From: Nitrospira sp.
GTDB taxonomy: Bacteria; Nitrospirota; Nitrospiria; Nitrospirales; Nitrospiraceae
NCBI GenBank assembly: GCA_018242665.1
Contig: JAFEBL010000012.1
Span: forward strand, 124,001 to 188,000
Length of the DNA: 64,000 nucleotides
Direction: 5' to 3'
Shown here: positions 8,911-17,536 of the stretch, one piece after another
How the letters are laid out: every line of letters starts with the position of its first letter
Position numbering within the stretch: position 1 is the first letter of the stretch
Made by a program: the position numbers and the translations under genes
Notes under the pieces: model-generated
The model's input: the letters and a program-made list of their open reading frames with translations, nothing else
Databases searched by the model: none
Told to the model about the DNA's origin: nothing

Positions 8911-9222
8911 TTACGGAGGGGGATTTTCGGTCGGCGTGACCGCCCCGGCCATCATTTCCGGCGACACATCCACGCGTTTACCCATGGCGGGAGGCAGTTT
9001 CGAGAACCGGTCCATGCGTTCATTCAGCATGTCGTACGCCTTGATCTCCTCAAACCCTGGCTTGTGGCTCCCCTTCACCTTCGAGGCGAAGGAGGACAAC
9101 ATCCGGGTCGCACCAAGCTTGTTGCACTGGGGGCAGACCGTATCTTCCGGCCGGGCGTGCATGGATTGGGTGGCTTCGAACTGGTGAGTACATTGTTCGC
9201 AGCGATATTCGTAGACCGGCAT
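8911..9222 (-). CDS. FmdB-family zinc-ribbon protein
   Basis: A 103-residue protein starting MPVYEYRCEQC, the hallmark of the FmdB regulatory zinc ribbon. The second Cys pair, in TVCPQC, follows about 22 residues later, giving CxxC-x21-CxxC for one zinc. The C-terminal 55 residues are charged and proline-rich and are not part of the domain. FmdB-type proteins are often called regulators, but a biochemical role is not established. A strong AAGGAG ribosome site precedes the start. It is the first gene of a three-gene minus-strand run with the PstS-like and IPT proteins. Confidence 0.85.
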   Translation of the reverse strand: MPVYEYRCEQCTHQFEATQSMHARPEDTVCPQCNKLGATRMLSSFASKVKGSHKPGFEEIKAYDMLNERMDRFSKLPPAMGKRVDVSPEMMAGAVTPTENPPP

Positions 9223-9300
9223 GGCCGACTCCTTGAATGACGTTCACTGACCCCACTGGGACAGGTGGTCGAGATGACGAGGCGCTCTGTGTGGAAACGC

Positions 9301-9330
9301 TTGACCCTACGCGTACCTTTGCACTATTGT
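9301..9330 (+). promoter_or_regulatory. Sigma-70-like promoter for the 58-residue protein gene
   Basis: TTGACC at 9301-9306 and TATTGT at 9325-9330 are separated by 18 bases. The predicted transcript starts near 9337, about 43 bases before the start codon. Confidence 0.5.
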
Positions 9331-9379
9331 ACCGAATCTGTGTGTCGAAACGCGAGCCACATTTAGAGGAGCGGTTGAA

Positions 9380-9556
9380 ATGCCCCTGTTAATTCGGAAG
9401 TACAAAGGAAGCGGCGGTGTGATGCAGGAAGAGCGCATCGACGATCCGGATCGGATCGAGCGGTATATGCGGCTGTTCGAGGATAAGGACGTGAAGAAGC
9501 TGGAAAGCGGCGTCAAGACGGTGATCGAGAAGGACGAGTGGCAGCTCCTGCCCTAA
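9380..9556 (+). CDS. Small hypothetical protein, 58 residues
   Basis: A short complete gene reading MPLLIRKYKGSGGVMQEERI onward and ending DEWQLLP. It has an ATG, a GAGGAG ribosome site at a suitable distance and its own TTGACC/TATTGT promoter. The composition is soluble and strongly charged (DDPDRIERYMRLFEDKDVKK), and the codon use matches the neighbours. It has no recognised domain, no signal and no cysteine. It stands divergent from the FmdB gene. I judge it real because start, ribosome site, promoter and coding composition agree. The function is unknown. Confidence 0.65.
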   Translation: MPLLIRKYKGSGGVMQEERIDDPDRIERYMRLFEDKDVKKLESGVKTVIEKDEWQLLP

Positions 9557-9705
9557 CGCGACCTCCTAGTTTGATCCCACAATCTCATGCTCATTGCCGT
9601 CACGGGGCCGTTGCGGTTCGGTGATGCCTGCGCGTTGCTCTCCCTACGAGATGCATGGTAGGGTTGCGCGGCGACGGTGAGGACGGCGGAATCCGACGGG
9701 GTACC

Positions 9706-9909
9706 ATGGTCTATTGGATTCACATTGCGCGAGCGATCGATCGAGTGACGCTGCACCGGGATCGGTGTTCGGAAGTGCCGTCCAGCGTCTCCAGTAGCGA
9801 TTTTTGGGAGGGCGGCTGGTTCGATTACCCGGACAAGGAGCGCGCGCTGGCGGCCATGGAATTGGCCGGGACCAGCGACGAACGGAAGTGTGCGCTCTGC
9901 AAGCCCTAA
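9706..9909 (+). CDS. Small hypothetical protein, 67 residues
   Basis: From the ATG at 9706 the product begins MVYWIHIARAIDRVTLHRDR and ends ERKCALCKP. An upstream in-frame start at 9655 would add 17 low-quality residues. One cysteine near the middle (HRDRC) and two at the end (CALC) could bind metal, but the number is too small to be sure. No family is recognised. It lies 150 bases after the 58-residue gene on the same strand. A weak TTGCTC-N18-TAGGGT promoter is visible at 9635-9664. Confidence 0.5.
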   Translation: MVYWIHIARAIDRVTLHRDRCSEVPSSVSSSDFWEGGWFDYPDKERALAAMELAGTSDERKCALCKP

Positions 9910-10013
9910 CATCAGGAATGATCATGCGTGAATGTTGATCGGTGAAGGGCGGCCTGTGGGAGACTCCTCCTTCACCGCCCGTCGGTCGTGCGCATTCCGC
10001 ATCTCCCTTCACC

Positions 10014-10916
10014 ATGCCTCAACTTGCGCTGCTCCTCACAACGATTGTGTGGGGAGCAACGTTTCCGGCCACCAAAGCCGCGCTTGCGCAAATCTCCCCG
10101 CTCTCGTTCCTCTTCCTGCGATTTCTGCTCGGCACGCTGGTCGTGTTCACCGTGCTCGTGCTCATGCGCCGTCGCGTCACGCGGCACGCCGGCATGTTGC
10201 GGATGAGTGTGATTGCCAGTAGCTGGCTCTTTCTCGGCTATGTGCTGCAAACGGTCGGACTGCATCTGACCACGGCGTCGAACTCGGCGTTCATCACGGT
10301 GCTGTATGTCGTGTTTGTTCCGCTCTACCTTCGGCGGCTCGGTGCGCACACGTGGATATCCAATGGAATCGCCCTGATCGGGCTCTGGTTCCTGGTCAAG
10401 CCAACGGCCTCTGCCAATCTCGGGGATCTGCTGACCCTGGGGAGTGCGGCCGCGTTCGCCGCCCACATGGTGTGTTTGGAGCGCTACACACGCGTCACTG
10501 ATGCGGTGTCCCTATTCGCCTGGCAACTGGTCATGATGACCGTGGCCATGTTGGGGGCGATGTGGTGGGAACATCCCACGCCGGCCATGTTCGAGCCGAG
10601 CCGAGTGCTGGTGGTGGGGCTCGTGGTCACCGGGGTGCTCGCGACCGGCGCATTCGCCGTACAGATGTGGGCGCAGCAACTTCTGCCGGCCCAGCAAGTC
10701 GCGTTATTATTTGCCGTGGAGCCGGCCGTGGCGGCCTGGCTGGCCTGGTATTTCCTGGGCGAAAACCTGGATGCTCAGGGCTGGCTGGGCAGCGTGATGA
10801 TTTTGGGCGGGGTGCTGTTGGGGTCATGGGTGACGGAGGAGCGGGCAGTGACCGGGCCGGAGCCTGGGGCTCTGCGTCAGGAGGGAGGGGAACGTGGCTC
10901 AAAAGTTCGGGAATAG
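10014..10916 (+). CDS. DMT-superfamily (EamA) membrane transporter
   Basis: A 300-residue inner-membrane protein with about ten hydrophobic segments arranged as two EamA repeats. The first repeat opens with LLLTTIVWGATFPATKAAL, a classic EamA start. The second repeat includes LLFAVEPAVAAWLAWYFLGE. These proteins usually export metabolites or amino acids, and the substrate cannot be predicted. The start at 10014 places the first membrane segment at the N-terminus. A GTG 72 bases upstream would add a non-conserved stretch. The 3' end overlaps the next gene by 23 bases. Confidence 0.85.
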   Translation: MPQLALLLTTIVWGATFPATKAALAQISPLSFLFLRFLLGTLVVFTVLVLMRRRVTRHAGMLRMSVIASSWLFLGYVLQTVGLHLTTASNSAFITVLYVVFVPLYLRRLGAHTWISNGIALIGLWFLVKPTASANLGDLLTLGSAAAFAAHMVCLERYTRVTDAVSLFAWQLVMMTVAMLGAMWWEHPTPAMFEPSRVLVVGLVVTGVLATGAFAVQMWAQQLLPAQQVALLFAVEPAVAAWLAWYFLGENLDAQGWLGSVMILGGVLLGSWVTEERAVTGPEPGALRQEGGERGSKVRE

Positions 10917-11364
10917 CCGGTGGGTGCAAGAGGGATTTCTCGACAACCGGGAGGAGGGGACGGTGGTCGGGCGAATCACATTTGCCGTGTTGGGACCGGT
11001 CGAGGTGTATTTGGTGGGAAATTGCCGCGGCGAAATTGCCGGCACAGTCATTCGATTCAAGAACAGCCGATTTGCTGATGAGGACCTCGCTGGCCAGGTG
11101 TTGGGGGATGTCGAGATCCCGCAGATCGGAGATGCCAGTCTGATTTCTTTCGATCCGCACCCGCATTTGGTGCCGCATCCGTACATCGAATGGTTCTCGA
11201 TGAAGAAAAATCACTATCGCATCGAACTGATACCTGAAGATGCTTGGATCGCGACCGAAGCCGAAGTGGCGGAGATCGATGCTGTGAGCCGTGGGATTCG
11301 GGAACGGCTCAAGGCGCTGTATGGGCGGAAGGCTGTGTCGGCGGAGGAGTCGGAGTGGGTGTAG
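10894..11364 (+). CDS. Hypothetical protein, 156 residues
   Basis: A soluble protein starting at a GTG behind a strong purine-rich ribosome site (AGGAGGGAGGGG). The first half is rich in beta-type segments (GTVVGRITFAVLGPVEVYLVG), followed by a motif HPHLVPHPYIEWF with three His residues and a helical, charged C-terminus. No family is recognised. It overlaps the transporter gene by 23 bases and so is probably translationally coupled to it. A bidirectional hairpin follows directly. Confidence 0.65.
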   Translation: MAQKFGNSRWVQEGFLDNREEGTVVGRITFAVLGPVEVYLVGNCRGEIAGTVIRFKNSRFADEDLAGQVLGDVEIPQIGDASLISFDPHPHLVPHPYIEWFSMKKNHYRIELIPEDAWIATEAEVAEIDAVSRGIRERLKALYGRKAVSAEESEWV

Positions 11365-11373
11365 GGCGGTAAC

Positions 11374-11399
11374 GGGGGCGGCCCTGACTGGCCGCCCCC
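11374..11399. terminator. Bidirectional terminator hairpin between convergent genes
   Basis: A 10-bp GC-only stem (GGGGGCGGCC / GGCCGCCCCC) with a six-base loop sits between the plus-strand hypothetical gene and the minus-strand desaturase gene. It could end transcription from both sides. Confidence 0.65.
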
Positions 11400-11410
11400 A
11401 TCGTATCTTC

Positions 11411-12427
11411 TCAGGCGAGTTTGCTCTTACCTTCCCGAACGTGCGCCGGGACTTCACGGATATCCCAAACCAACCCTACGGCCTGCATGGCGCGTAGCAT
11501 GTAATAGGTAATGTCGATCTCCCACCAGTAGAACCCCTGGCGGGTTGAGGCGGCGTAGTAGTGGTGATTGTTGTGCCACCCCTCGCCGAGGGTGATCATG
11601 GCGAGGATGAAGTTGTTCTTGCTATCGTCTCCCGTTTTGTAGCGCTGCGATCCATACACATGCGAGAGGGAGTTGATCGTGCAGGTGCCGTGGAGCAGCG
11701 CGACCGTAGAAACGAAGAAGCCCCAGATCAACATTTGCGGGCCATTCGTGCCAAGCCCCGGCGCATAGGCTTCCAGCAGTTTCCCCAATCCGAACATGCC
11801 GAACCCGCAGATGGTGGGCACCAGCGTGTCGAAGCGATCGAGGAAGCGCAGCTCAGGGAACTTGGCGAAGTCGCCGATGCTCTTCAGGCGCGGTGGAAAA
11901 AATTTCTTTGAGCTGATCCACCCGATATGGGCCCAGAGGAATCCTCCCTGGCGGACCGAATGGGTATCTTCGGGTTTATCTGAATAGATGTGGTGGTGGC
12001 GATGGTGGCCGGCCCACCAGAGGGGGCCGCGTTGGGCGCAGGATGATCCCAGCAGTGCGAAGGCAAATTGACAGGCTCGAGAGGTTTTGAAGGTGCGGTG
12101 TGAGAAATACCGGTGGTACCACCCGGTGATGGCGAACATGCGGATGAAGTAAAACGCGGCGCAGACCCCGACGGCGACCCAACTCCAGCCGACGATGAAC
12201 ACGCCGAGGCAGATGAGGTGCACGGTAATGAGGGGAATCGCGCGCAGCCAGTCGACGGTGGCGGGGGCAGCATCAGTCTTCATGTTTTCGATGCCGGCCC
12301 AGGAATCAAACCAATGCAGGATGGTGAGCCAGGGCGTCGGGCTCGTGGCCTGTTTTGCAGGCTGTTCGCCAGTTTTGGGGAGCTCACCGTTGTCGGGTAA
12401 GGTGAGCGGATGCAGGTCACTACTCAT
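11411..12427 (-). CDS. Acyl-CoA/acyl-lipid delta-9-type fatty acid desaturase
   Basis: An integral membrane di-iron enzyme that introduces a double bond into fatty acyl chains. The 338-residue product has the three histidine boxes of the family: HRYFSH, HRHHH and EGWHNNHHYY. Membrane segments lie around residues 70-105 and 190-230. The ATG has a TGGAGGT ribosome site. The N-terminal 60 residues are hydrophilic and not conserved. Electron donors such as ferredoxin or rubredoxin are not adjacent. Membrane fluidity control is the usual role of this family. Confidence 0.9.
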   Translation of the reverse strand: MSSDLHPLTLPDNGELPKTGEQPAKQATSPTPWLTILHWFDSWAGIENMKTDAAPATVDWLRAIPLITVHLICLGVFIVGWSWVAVGVCAAFYFIRMFAITGWYHRYFSHRTFKTSRACQFAFALLGSSCAQRGPLWWAGHHRHHHIYSDKPEDTHSVRQGGFLWAHIGWISSKKFFPPRLKSIGDFAKFPELRFLDRFDTLVPTICGFGMFGLGKLLEAYAPGLGTNGPQMLIWGFFVSTVALLHGTCTINSLSHVYGSQRYKTGDDSKNNFILAMITLGEGWHNNHHYYAASTRQGFYWWEIDITYYMLRAMQAVGLVWDIREVPAHVREGKSKLA

Positions 12428-12761
12428 GCCACCTCCACAGTTGTGCGAATCAAGGATGCGTGTACCGAGGGGTCGCGCCGCTCTTGCAGTCGCGGACGTT
12501 ATCGTTGCGGCGCTTGCGAGTGATACGATAGGCAGGCCGCTGAGTGCTCTAGATTGTGTCGATGAGTGAGTGAAGATACTCAGGCTTCAAGACACGTGCA
12601 GCCATTATACACGCATCGGGGAGGAAAAGTCGTGAGATTTTTGCGCCCGTACGTGGTGATTTTCGCCATGGACGGAGAGGCTTGCGCCCAATGCTACGCG
12701 GCGGTCCTGGCAGGCGTGGCGGTTCGGCCGGGTGAATCGCGTCGCTCCGGCGTGAGATTGT
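12428..12761. other. Intergenic region upstream of the desaturase and hemE
   Basis: No convincing gene was found. A 57-codon GTG frame at 12632-12805 has a GGGGAGGA ribosome-like site, but its protein resembles no family and it ends inside the hemE start. The desaturase promoter must lie here but no clear boxes were identified on the minus strand. Confidence 0.4.
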
Positions 12762-12791
12762 TTGACTCTGTTCCGACTGCCCCTCTACAAT
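12762..12791 (+). promoter_or_regulatory. Sigma-70-like promoter of hemE
   Basis: TTGACT at 12762-12767, an 18-base spacer and TACAAT at 12786-12791. The expected transcription start is about 12798, only a few bases before the ATG at 12802. This places the alternative ATG at 12790 inside the promoter and implies a very short or absent leader. Confidence 0.6.
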
Positions 12792-12801
12792 GCGCCCCAC
12801 C

Positions 12802-13827
12802 ATGAATGATCGATTTCTCAAAGCCTGCCGCCGCGAACCGGTTGATTATACGCCGGTCTGGTTCATGCGCCAGGCCGGCCGATACATGATCGAATATCGA
12901 CGCCTCCGGGAAAAGCACTCCATCCTGGAACTCTGTAAGACGCCGGAATTGGCGGCGCAGGTGACCCTGCAACCCATTGACCGGTTTGCCCTCGACGCGG
13001 CCATCATCTTCGCCGACATTCTGCTGCCGCTGGAGCCGATGGGCCTTTCGCTGGAATTTGCCGAAGGCGAAGGTCCGATCATTCACAATCCGGTGCGTGA
13101 TCGTGCCGCGGTGGACGCTCTCAAGGTGATTGAGGACGGCGGCCTTCAATACGTGATGGATGCCATCAGCCTTACCCGCAAGATGCTGGCCGGCCGGGTA
13201 CCGTTGATCGGCTTTGCCGGTGCGCCGTTCACGCTGGCGAGTTACGCCATTGAGGGCGGCAGCTCACGCAACTATATCCATACCAAACAGATGATGTATG
13301 GCGAGCCGGAAGTCTGGCACCGCCTGATGGACAAGTTTGCCCGGGTGATTACCGGTTATCTGCGTCGTCAAATCAAGGCGGGCGCTCAGGCCGTGCAGTT
13401 GTTCGATAGCTGGGTGGGTTGTCTGTCGGCCGGGGACTATGCGGAATATGTGATGCCGCATGTCCAACTGATTTTCGACGGCCTCAAACATGAAGGCGTG
13501 CCGCTCATTCATTTCGGGACCGGTACCACGGCCATCCTCAACTTGATGCGTCAGGCGGGCGGCGATGTGATCGGCATTGATTGGCGGATTCCGCTCGATG
13601 ATGCCTGGGCTATTGTGGGGCACGATCGGGCCGTGCAAGGAAATCTGGATCCGGTGACGCTGTTTGCGCCGATGCATGAGATCGAGCGGCGGGTGGTGGA
13701 CATTCTCCGGCGGGCCGGCGGGCGTCCGGGGCACATTTTTAATCTTGGGCACGGAATCCTTCCCAACACACCCGTGGAGCATGTCGCCGCGACCATCGAT
13801 CTTGTCCATCGATTGAGCAAGACATAA
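12802..13827 (+). CDS. hemE: Uroporphyrinogen decarboxylase
   Basis: Decarboxylates the four acetate side chains of uroporphyrinogen III to give coproporphyrinogen III in haem synthesis. The 341-residue product has the signature PVWFMRQAGRYMIEYR, with the catalytic Arg residues. It also has IIFADILLPLEPMG and the second signature GFAGAPFTLASYAIEGG, with HFGTGT and FNLGHGI later on. The ATG at 12802 is preferred over 12790 because the latter lies within the -10 box. There is no Shine-Dalgarno sequence, consistent with a near-leaderless transcript. Protoporphyrinogen oxidase follows about 150 bases downstream. Confidence 0.95.
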   Translation: MNDRFLKACRREPVDYTPVWFMRQAGRYMIEYRRLREKHSILELCKTPELAAQVTLQPIDRFALDAAIIFADILLPLEPMGLSLEFAEGEGPIIHNPVRDRAAVDALKVIEDGGLQYVMDAISLTRKMLAGRVPLIGFAGAPFTLASYAIEGGSSRNYIHTKQMMYGEPEVWHRLMDKFARVITGYLRRQIKAGAQAVQLFDSWVGCLSAGDYAEYVMPHVQLIFDGLKHEGVPLIHFGTGTTAILNLMRQAGGDVIGIDWRIPLDDAWAIVGHDRAVQGNLDPVTLFAPMHEIERRVVDILRRAGGRPGHIFNLGHGILPNTPVEHVAATIDLVHRLSKT

Positions 13828-13979
13828 TCTGACATCGGACAGGAGCGAAGAGGGCTCATCCTCGCGATCGGCCGCCGGCGCTGATGGCCACAGGACGCCC
13901 GGTTGCCTGAAGATTCTGGCGCTCGACTGGTTCAGCTAGCGTCACAGCCTTATTCCATTCCTTAGAAGCGGCACCACCT

Positions 13980-15449
13980 GTGGCGCGCACTCCAAAGTCA
14001 GTCATCATCATCGGCGGAGGCATCTCGGGCCTCTCTACGGCCCTGGCTCTTCAGGAGCAGGCGGCTTCCGCCGACCTCCCGCTTTCCTGTACCCTTCTCG
14101 ACGCCGCGCCGGTCTGGGGTGGCAAGATCGTCACCCATCGAGTCGGCCGGTGGGTGATGGAAGCAGGACCTGATTCCTTCCTCTCGCAGAAGCCTTGGGG
14201 CATGGACCTGTGCCGGCGCCTGGGGATTGCCGATCAACTCATCAACACGAATCCGGTGGAAAAGAAGGCGAGCGTCCTTCGGGGCGGGCAGTTACATGAG
14301 TTGCCTGAAGGGCTTGTGACCTTTACCCCGTCGCAGTTGGGCCCGTTTTTTCGCAGCGGGCTGTTATCCTGGATCGATCTGGCCCGTATGGGCTGCGATG
14401 TGCTGATTCCGCCGCGACGGTCGACGGATGATGAGTCGCTGGCGGCCTTTTTCCGCCGGCGGTTCGGGCAACATGCCTGTGAGCGGGTCATGGAGCCGTT
14501 GATGGCCGGTATCTATGCCGGTGATGCGGAACAGATGAGCCTGCGTGCGACCTTCCCTCGATTCTACGAGTTGGAGCAGACGCATGGCAGTGTGATTCGT
14601 GGCATGATGGCGGCCCGCCGCGCTCGCGCGCAGACTGCGTCCGGCGATCGCCCACGGCACACGATGTTTGTGACGTTGAAGAACGGTCTGGCAGATCTGG
14701 TGGCGGCAATGACCACGCGGATTCAACAGGGCGGCGGCGTACTGAAAACCGGCGTGCAAGCCGAGGCGCTGCGGGTCCGATCGCATCAGGCCGGCCGGTG
14801 GATGTACGATGTGATCTGCTCCGATGGAACCGCGCGGTCGGCGGAGGCGTTGGTCTTGGCGACCCCCGCCTATGTCAGCGCCGACCTCATCCGGCCCTTG
14901 AGTCCTCTGGCTGCTGGGCTGATGGAGACGATTCCGTATGCCTCGACGGCGACGATTTCTCTGATCTATCAGGCCGAGGCGGTTGGGACGACCTTGCAAG
15001 GGTTCGGTTTTGTGGTCCCGCGGATTGAAGGGCGCGACTTGATTGCCGCGACCTGGACCTCGCTCAAGTGGTCCCACCGTGCGCCTCCAGGCGAGGTCTC
15101 CGTGCGGTGTTACCTCGGTGGAGTGGGCCGCGAGGCGATCTTGCAGCAGGACGATGAAGCCTTGGTTCGATGCGTGCGAGACGAATTGGCATCAATCGTT
15201 GGGCTCCGGGCGACGCCTCAGTACGTCGAGGTGAACCGGTGGCATCGGGCCATGCCGCAGTACACGATCGGGCATCTCGACCGGCTGGGGCAGTTAGAGG
15301 CGGCGGTGTCCCGATTCGGCGGATTGGCAATCACGGGTGCCGGTTACCGGGGCGTCGGCTTGCCTGATTGCATCAGGGACGGCGCGGAGGCCGCCTTGGC
15401 GACCCTTCGATATCTGCAATCAGCCTCGACCAGCAGGCTGGAATCATGA
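13980..15449 (+). CDS. hemG: Protoporphyrinogen oxidase (FAD-dependent, HemY type)
   Basis: Oxidises protoporphyrinogen IX (or coproporphyrinogen III in the coproporphyrin branch) using FAD. The 489-residue product starts at a GTG with the dinucleotide motif VIIIGGGISGLSTALAL. It continues with GGKIVTHRVGRWVMEAGPDSFL, typical of the HemY family, and ends with the FAD-contact GAGYRGVGLPDCIRDG. This is the oxygen-dependent-type protein family and not the flavodoxin-like HemG of E. coli. It follows hemE on the same strand and completes a late haem module. Confidence in family is high. Which of the two haem branches it serves is not determined. Confidence 0.88.
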   Translation: MARTPKSVIIIGGGISGLSTALALQEQAASADLPLSCTLLDAAPVWGGKIVTHRVGRWVMEAGPDSFLSQKPWGMDLCRRLGIADQLINTNPVEKKASVLRGGQLHELPEGLVTFTPSQLGPFFRSGLLSWIDLARMGCDVLIPPRRSTDDESLAAFFRRRFGQHACERVMEPLMAGIYAGDAEQMSLRATFPRFYELEQTHGSVIRGMMAARRARAQTASGDRPRHTMFVTLKNGLADLVAAMTTRIQQGGGVLKTGVQAEALRVRSHQAGRWMYDVICSDGTARSAEALVLATPAYVSADLIRPLSPLAAGLMETIPYASTATISLIYQAEAVGTTLQGFGFVVPRIEGRDLIAATWTSLKWSHRAPPGEVSVRCYLGGVGREAILQQDDEALVRCVRDELASIVGLRATPQYVEVNRWHRAMPQYTIGHLDRLGQLEAAVSRFGGLAITGAGYRGVGLPDCIRDGAEAALATLRYLQSASTSRLES

Positions 15450-15480
15450 TGACGCGTGAGACGAGAGAAGGAATACTGTC

Positions 15481-15897
15481 ATGTTGAACGACCAGTTAGT
15501 GATCTCCACGGTAGCCGGTCCGTTTCGTGAGCCGCGCGAGCCGGTATTTTCCTTCGACTATTCCATTCAGCGGGCCACCTGGGCGGCGACCCATGCGGTC
15601 CGCGTGAAAATCGCCCTGGCGGAAGAGTTGGAGTATGTCAAAGACAAGCTGCTTGGCACGGTCACCGGAAGTCCGGGGCAACAACTCATGTTGAATAAAT
15701 TCCTGTCGCGCAAAATCGGGGATCAGAAGCTGCGGATTGCCGAGGCGGAAGGCTGGCTGAAGGAACGCGGTGACGTCTTGGTGCCTCCCTTCACCGGGCC
15801 ATTGGCGCATCATTTTCCGCAACTTGAGGCGTGGGTCCAGGCCGAGCAGGACGCGTTGCGGAGCGAGATCAGGCAGACGATCGGCCTCGGGACCTGA
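15481..15897 (+). CDS. Hypothetical protein, 138 residues
   Basis: A soluble, mostly helical protein beginning MLNDQLVISTVAGPFREP. It contains no cysteine, signal or membrane segment. A central charged region (KIALAEELEYVKDKLLGTV) is followed by FLSRKIGDQKLRIAEAEGWL. No family is recognised. It starts 31 bases after protoporphyrinogen oxidase and may be cotranscribed, which would make a haem-related role possible but unproven. Confidence 0.65.
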   Translation: MLNDQLVISTVAGPFREPREPVFSFDYSIQRATWAATHAVRVKIALAEELEYVKDKLLGTVTGSPGQQLMLNKFLSRKIGDQKLRIAEAEGWLKERGDVLVPPFTGPLAHHFPQLEAWVQAEQDALRSEIRQTIGLGT

Positions 15898-16462
15898 TCC
15901 TCTTCGTTGGGTTTGCCGTCGCGACTCCATCAACCACAGAATCTGTGGATAAGCATGTGCATATCGGCTTTCGAGCCGCCAAACGGCCTTAGTAGAACGG
16001 CCCTTGAGCGGCATGCACAAGTTTTAGGCATTGGGGTCGGCATGGCGAGGACCACAATAGGCAGTAGAGGATGAAAACCCCTAGGGGCAACTCTGACGGC
16101 TCCGAATAGGCTGGGGATAGCGAACAGGCCTTCAGCGCCGGTTGGCGGTGCTTCGGCCTGTGGCAGTGGTGGAATCGATGCGCGGTTCACCGGTCATGAT
16201 CCAAGGCATAAGGCGGTTCAGTGAGCTGGCTTGCGAACCAACGTTATGCGTGAATAGACCGCTCCAGGATTCAGCCTGACGAGTTCATACAGACAGATCA
16301 ACAGCACCGTCGGTCCTGGGAGGTGCTGACGATGTGTCGAACGGGCCGCCGCCTCTGTGAGGCCTTGCATTTTGTACCGGAAAGGCAGTATCCAGGTGAA
16401 GCTCCGCGGTCACTCGTGGAGCGAGAGATCACCATTTTTTGCATGAGGCTGCAACGGAACAC
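15898..16462. other. Long intergenic region before cysK
   Basis: 565 bases without a convincing gene. The region holds a perfect DnaA-box-like nonamer (TGTGGATAA, 15944-15952) overlapping a small palindrome CCACAGA-A-TCTGTGG at 15936-15950. The codon-like structure is poor on both strands and there are several short stem-loops. No riboswitch could be assigned from reading alone. It may be a decayed gene or a long leader of cysK. Confidence 0.4.
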
Positions 16463-17470
16463 ATGACGACGCGACGCTATCATGGAGTGGATCATCACGT
16501 CGGCAATACGCCGCTCATCCGCATCCGCTGTCTGTCGGAGTTGACGGGCTGCGACATCCTCGGCAAGGCGGAGTTCATGAACCCGGGCGGGTCGGTGAAG
16601 GACCGCGCCGCGTTGGGTATCATTCTCGACGCCGAGGCCAAAGGCCTCCTGCAACCTGGCGGGACCATCGTCGAGGGCACAGCGGGGAACACCGGCATTG
16701 GTCTCACCGTTATCGGCCACGCCAAGGGCTACCGATCGGTGATCGTCATTCCTGAAAACCAGTCACAGGCAAAATTCGACCTTCTTCGCGCATTGGGCGC
16801 TGAGCTTCACATTGTGCCGGAAAAGCCGTACTCCAATCCGGGGAACTACAACCACGTCGCCCGTAGGCTGGCGGAGGAAAAGGGGTGGTTCTGGGCCAAT
16901 CAGTTTGATAATACGGCGAACCGGCTGGCGCACTACCGCACCACCGGACCGGAGATCTGGGAGCAAACCGGCGGGGAAGTGACCGCGTTTGTGTCGGCGG
17001 TGGGCACCGGCGGCACGCTGGCAGGAACCTCGTTGTATCTCAGGGAGCGGAATCCAGGCATCACCATCGGCTGCGCGGATCCCTATGGCGCGGCCATGTG
17101 GTCGTGGTTCACGAACGGCAATACCGAGACCAACGACGGGGACTCCTTTGCCGAAGGGATCGGGCAGTCCCGTGTCACAAAAAACCTCGAAGGTCTTGCG
17201 GTAGACCACGCCTGGCGTATCACTGATCAGGTCGCCCTAACCATCCTGTACCACCTGTTGCGCGAGGAAGGTCTGTTTCTCGGCCTGTCGTCAGGCATCA
17301 ACCTCGCCGGGGCGGTACGAATGGCGCTGCAGCGCGGCCCGAAGCAGGTCATCGCGACCATCCTGTGCGACTCCGGCGGCAAATACCAATCAAAGTTGTT
17401 CAATCCGGAATGGCTCGCAGCCAACGGATTACAAACGGACTTGCCCCTCGAAACCCTGCGCGCGTCCTGA
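16463..17470 (+). CDS. cysK: Cysteine synthase (O-acetylserine sulfhydrylase)
   Basis: A PLP enzyme that makes cysteine from O-acetylserine and sulfide in the cytoplasm. The 335-residue product has the PLP-lysine motif NPGGSVKDRAA, the phosphate-binding loop EGTAGNTGIGL, and VSAVGTGGTLAGTS. Its middle carries an insertion (VPEKPYSNPGNYNHVAR) typical of one cysteine synthase A subgroup. The ATG at 16463 is chosen; a TTG at 16439 would add eight residues without support. It converges with the serine acetyltransferase gene, so the two steps of cysteine synthesis are neighbours but in opposite orientation. Confidence 0.9.
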   Translation: MTTRRYHGVDHHVGNTPLIRIRCLSELTGCDILGKAEFMNPGGSVKDRAALGIILDAEAKGLLQPGGTIVEGTAGNTGIGLTVIGHAKGYRSVIVIPENQSQAKFDLLRALGAELHIVPEKPYSNPGNYNHVARRLAEEKGWFWANQFDNTANRLAHYRTTGPEIWEQTGGEVTAFVSAVGTGGTLAGTSLYLRERNPGITIGCADPYGAAMWSWFTNGNTETNDGDSFAEGIGQSRVTKNLEGLAVDHAWRITDQVALTILYHLLREEGLFLGLSSGINLAGAVRMALQRGPKQVIATILCDSGGKYQSKLFNPEWLAANGLQTDLPLETLRAS

Positions 17471-17536
17471 CGCGCCGGTCGCGTCTTCCCGAACGACAAG
17501 ATTTCACGATGAAAGCGGACAACCGTCGAGCAACCG

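Noticed and set aside
12632-12805. A 57-codon GTG frame with a GGGGAGGA site before hemE
   Set aside because: It overlaps the hemE promoter and start, and the protein resembles nothing; a chance ribosome-like site is likely.
15944-15952. Perfect DnaA-box nonamer as a sign of a replication origin
   Set aside because: Only one box, with no AT-rich unwinding region, dnaA or dnaN nearby; a single match is expected by chance.
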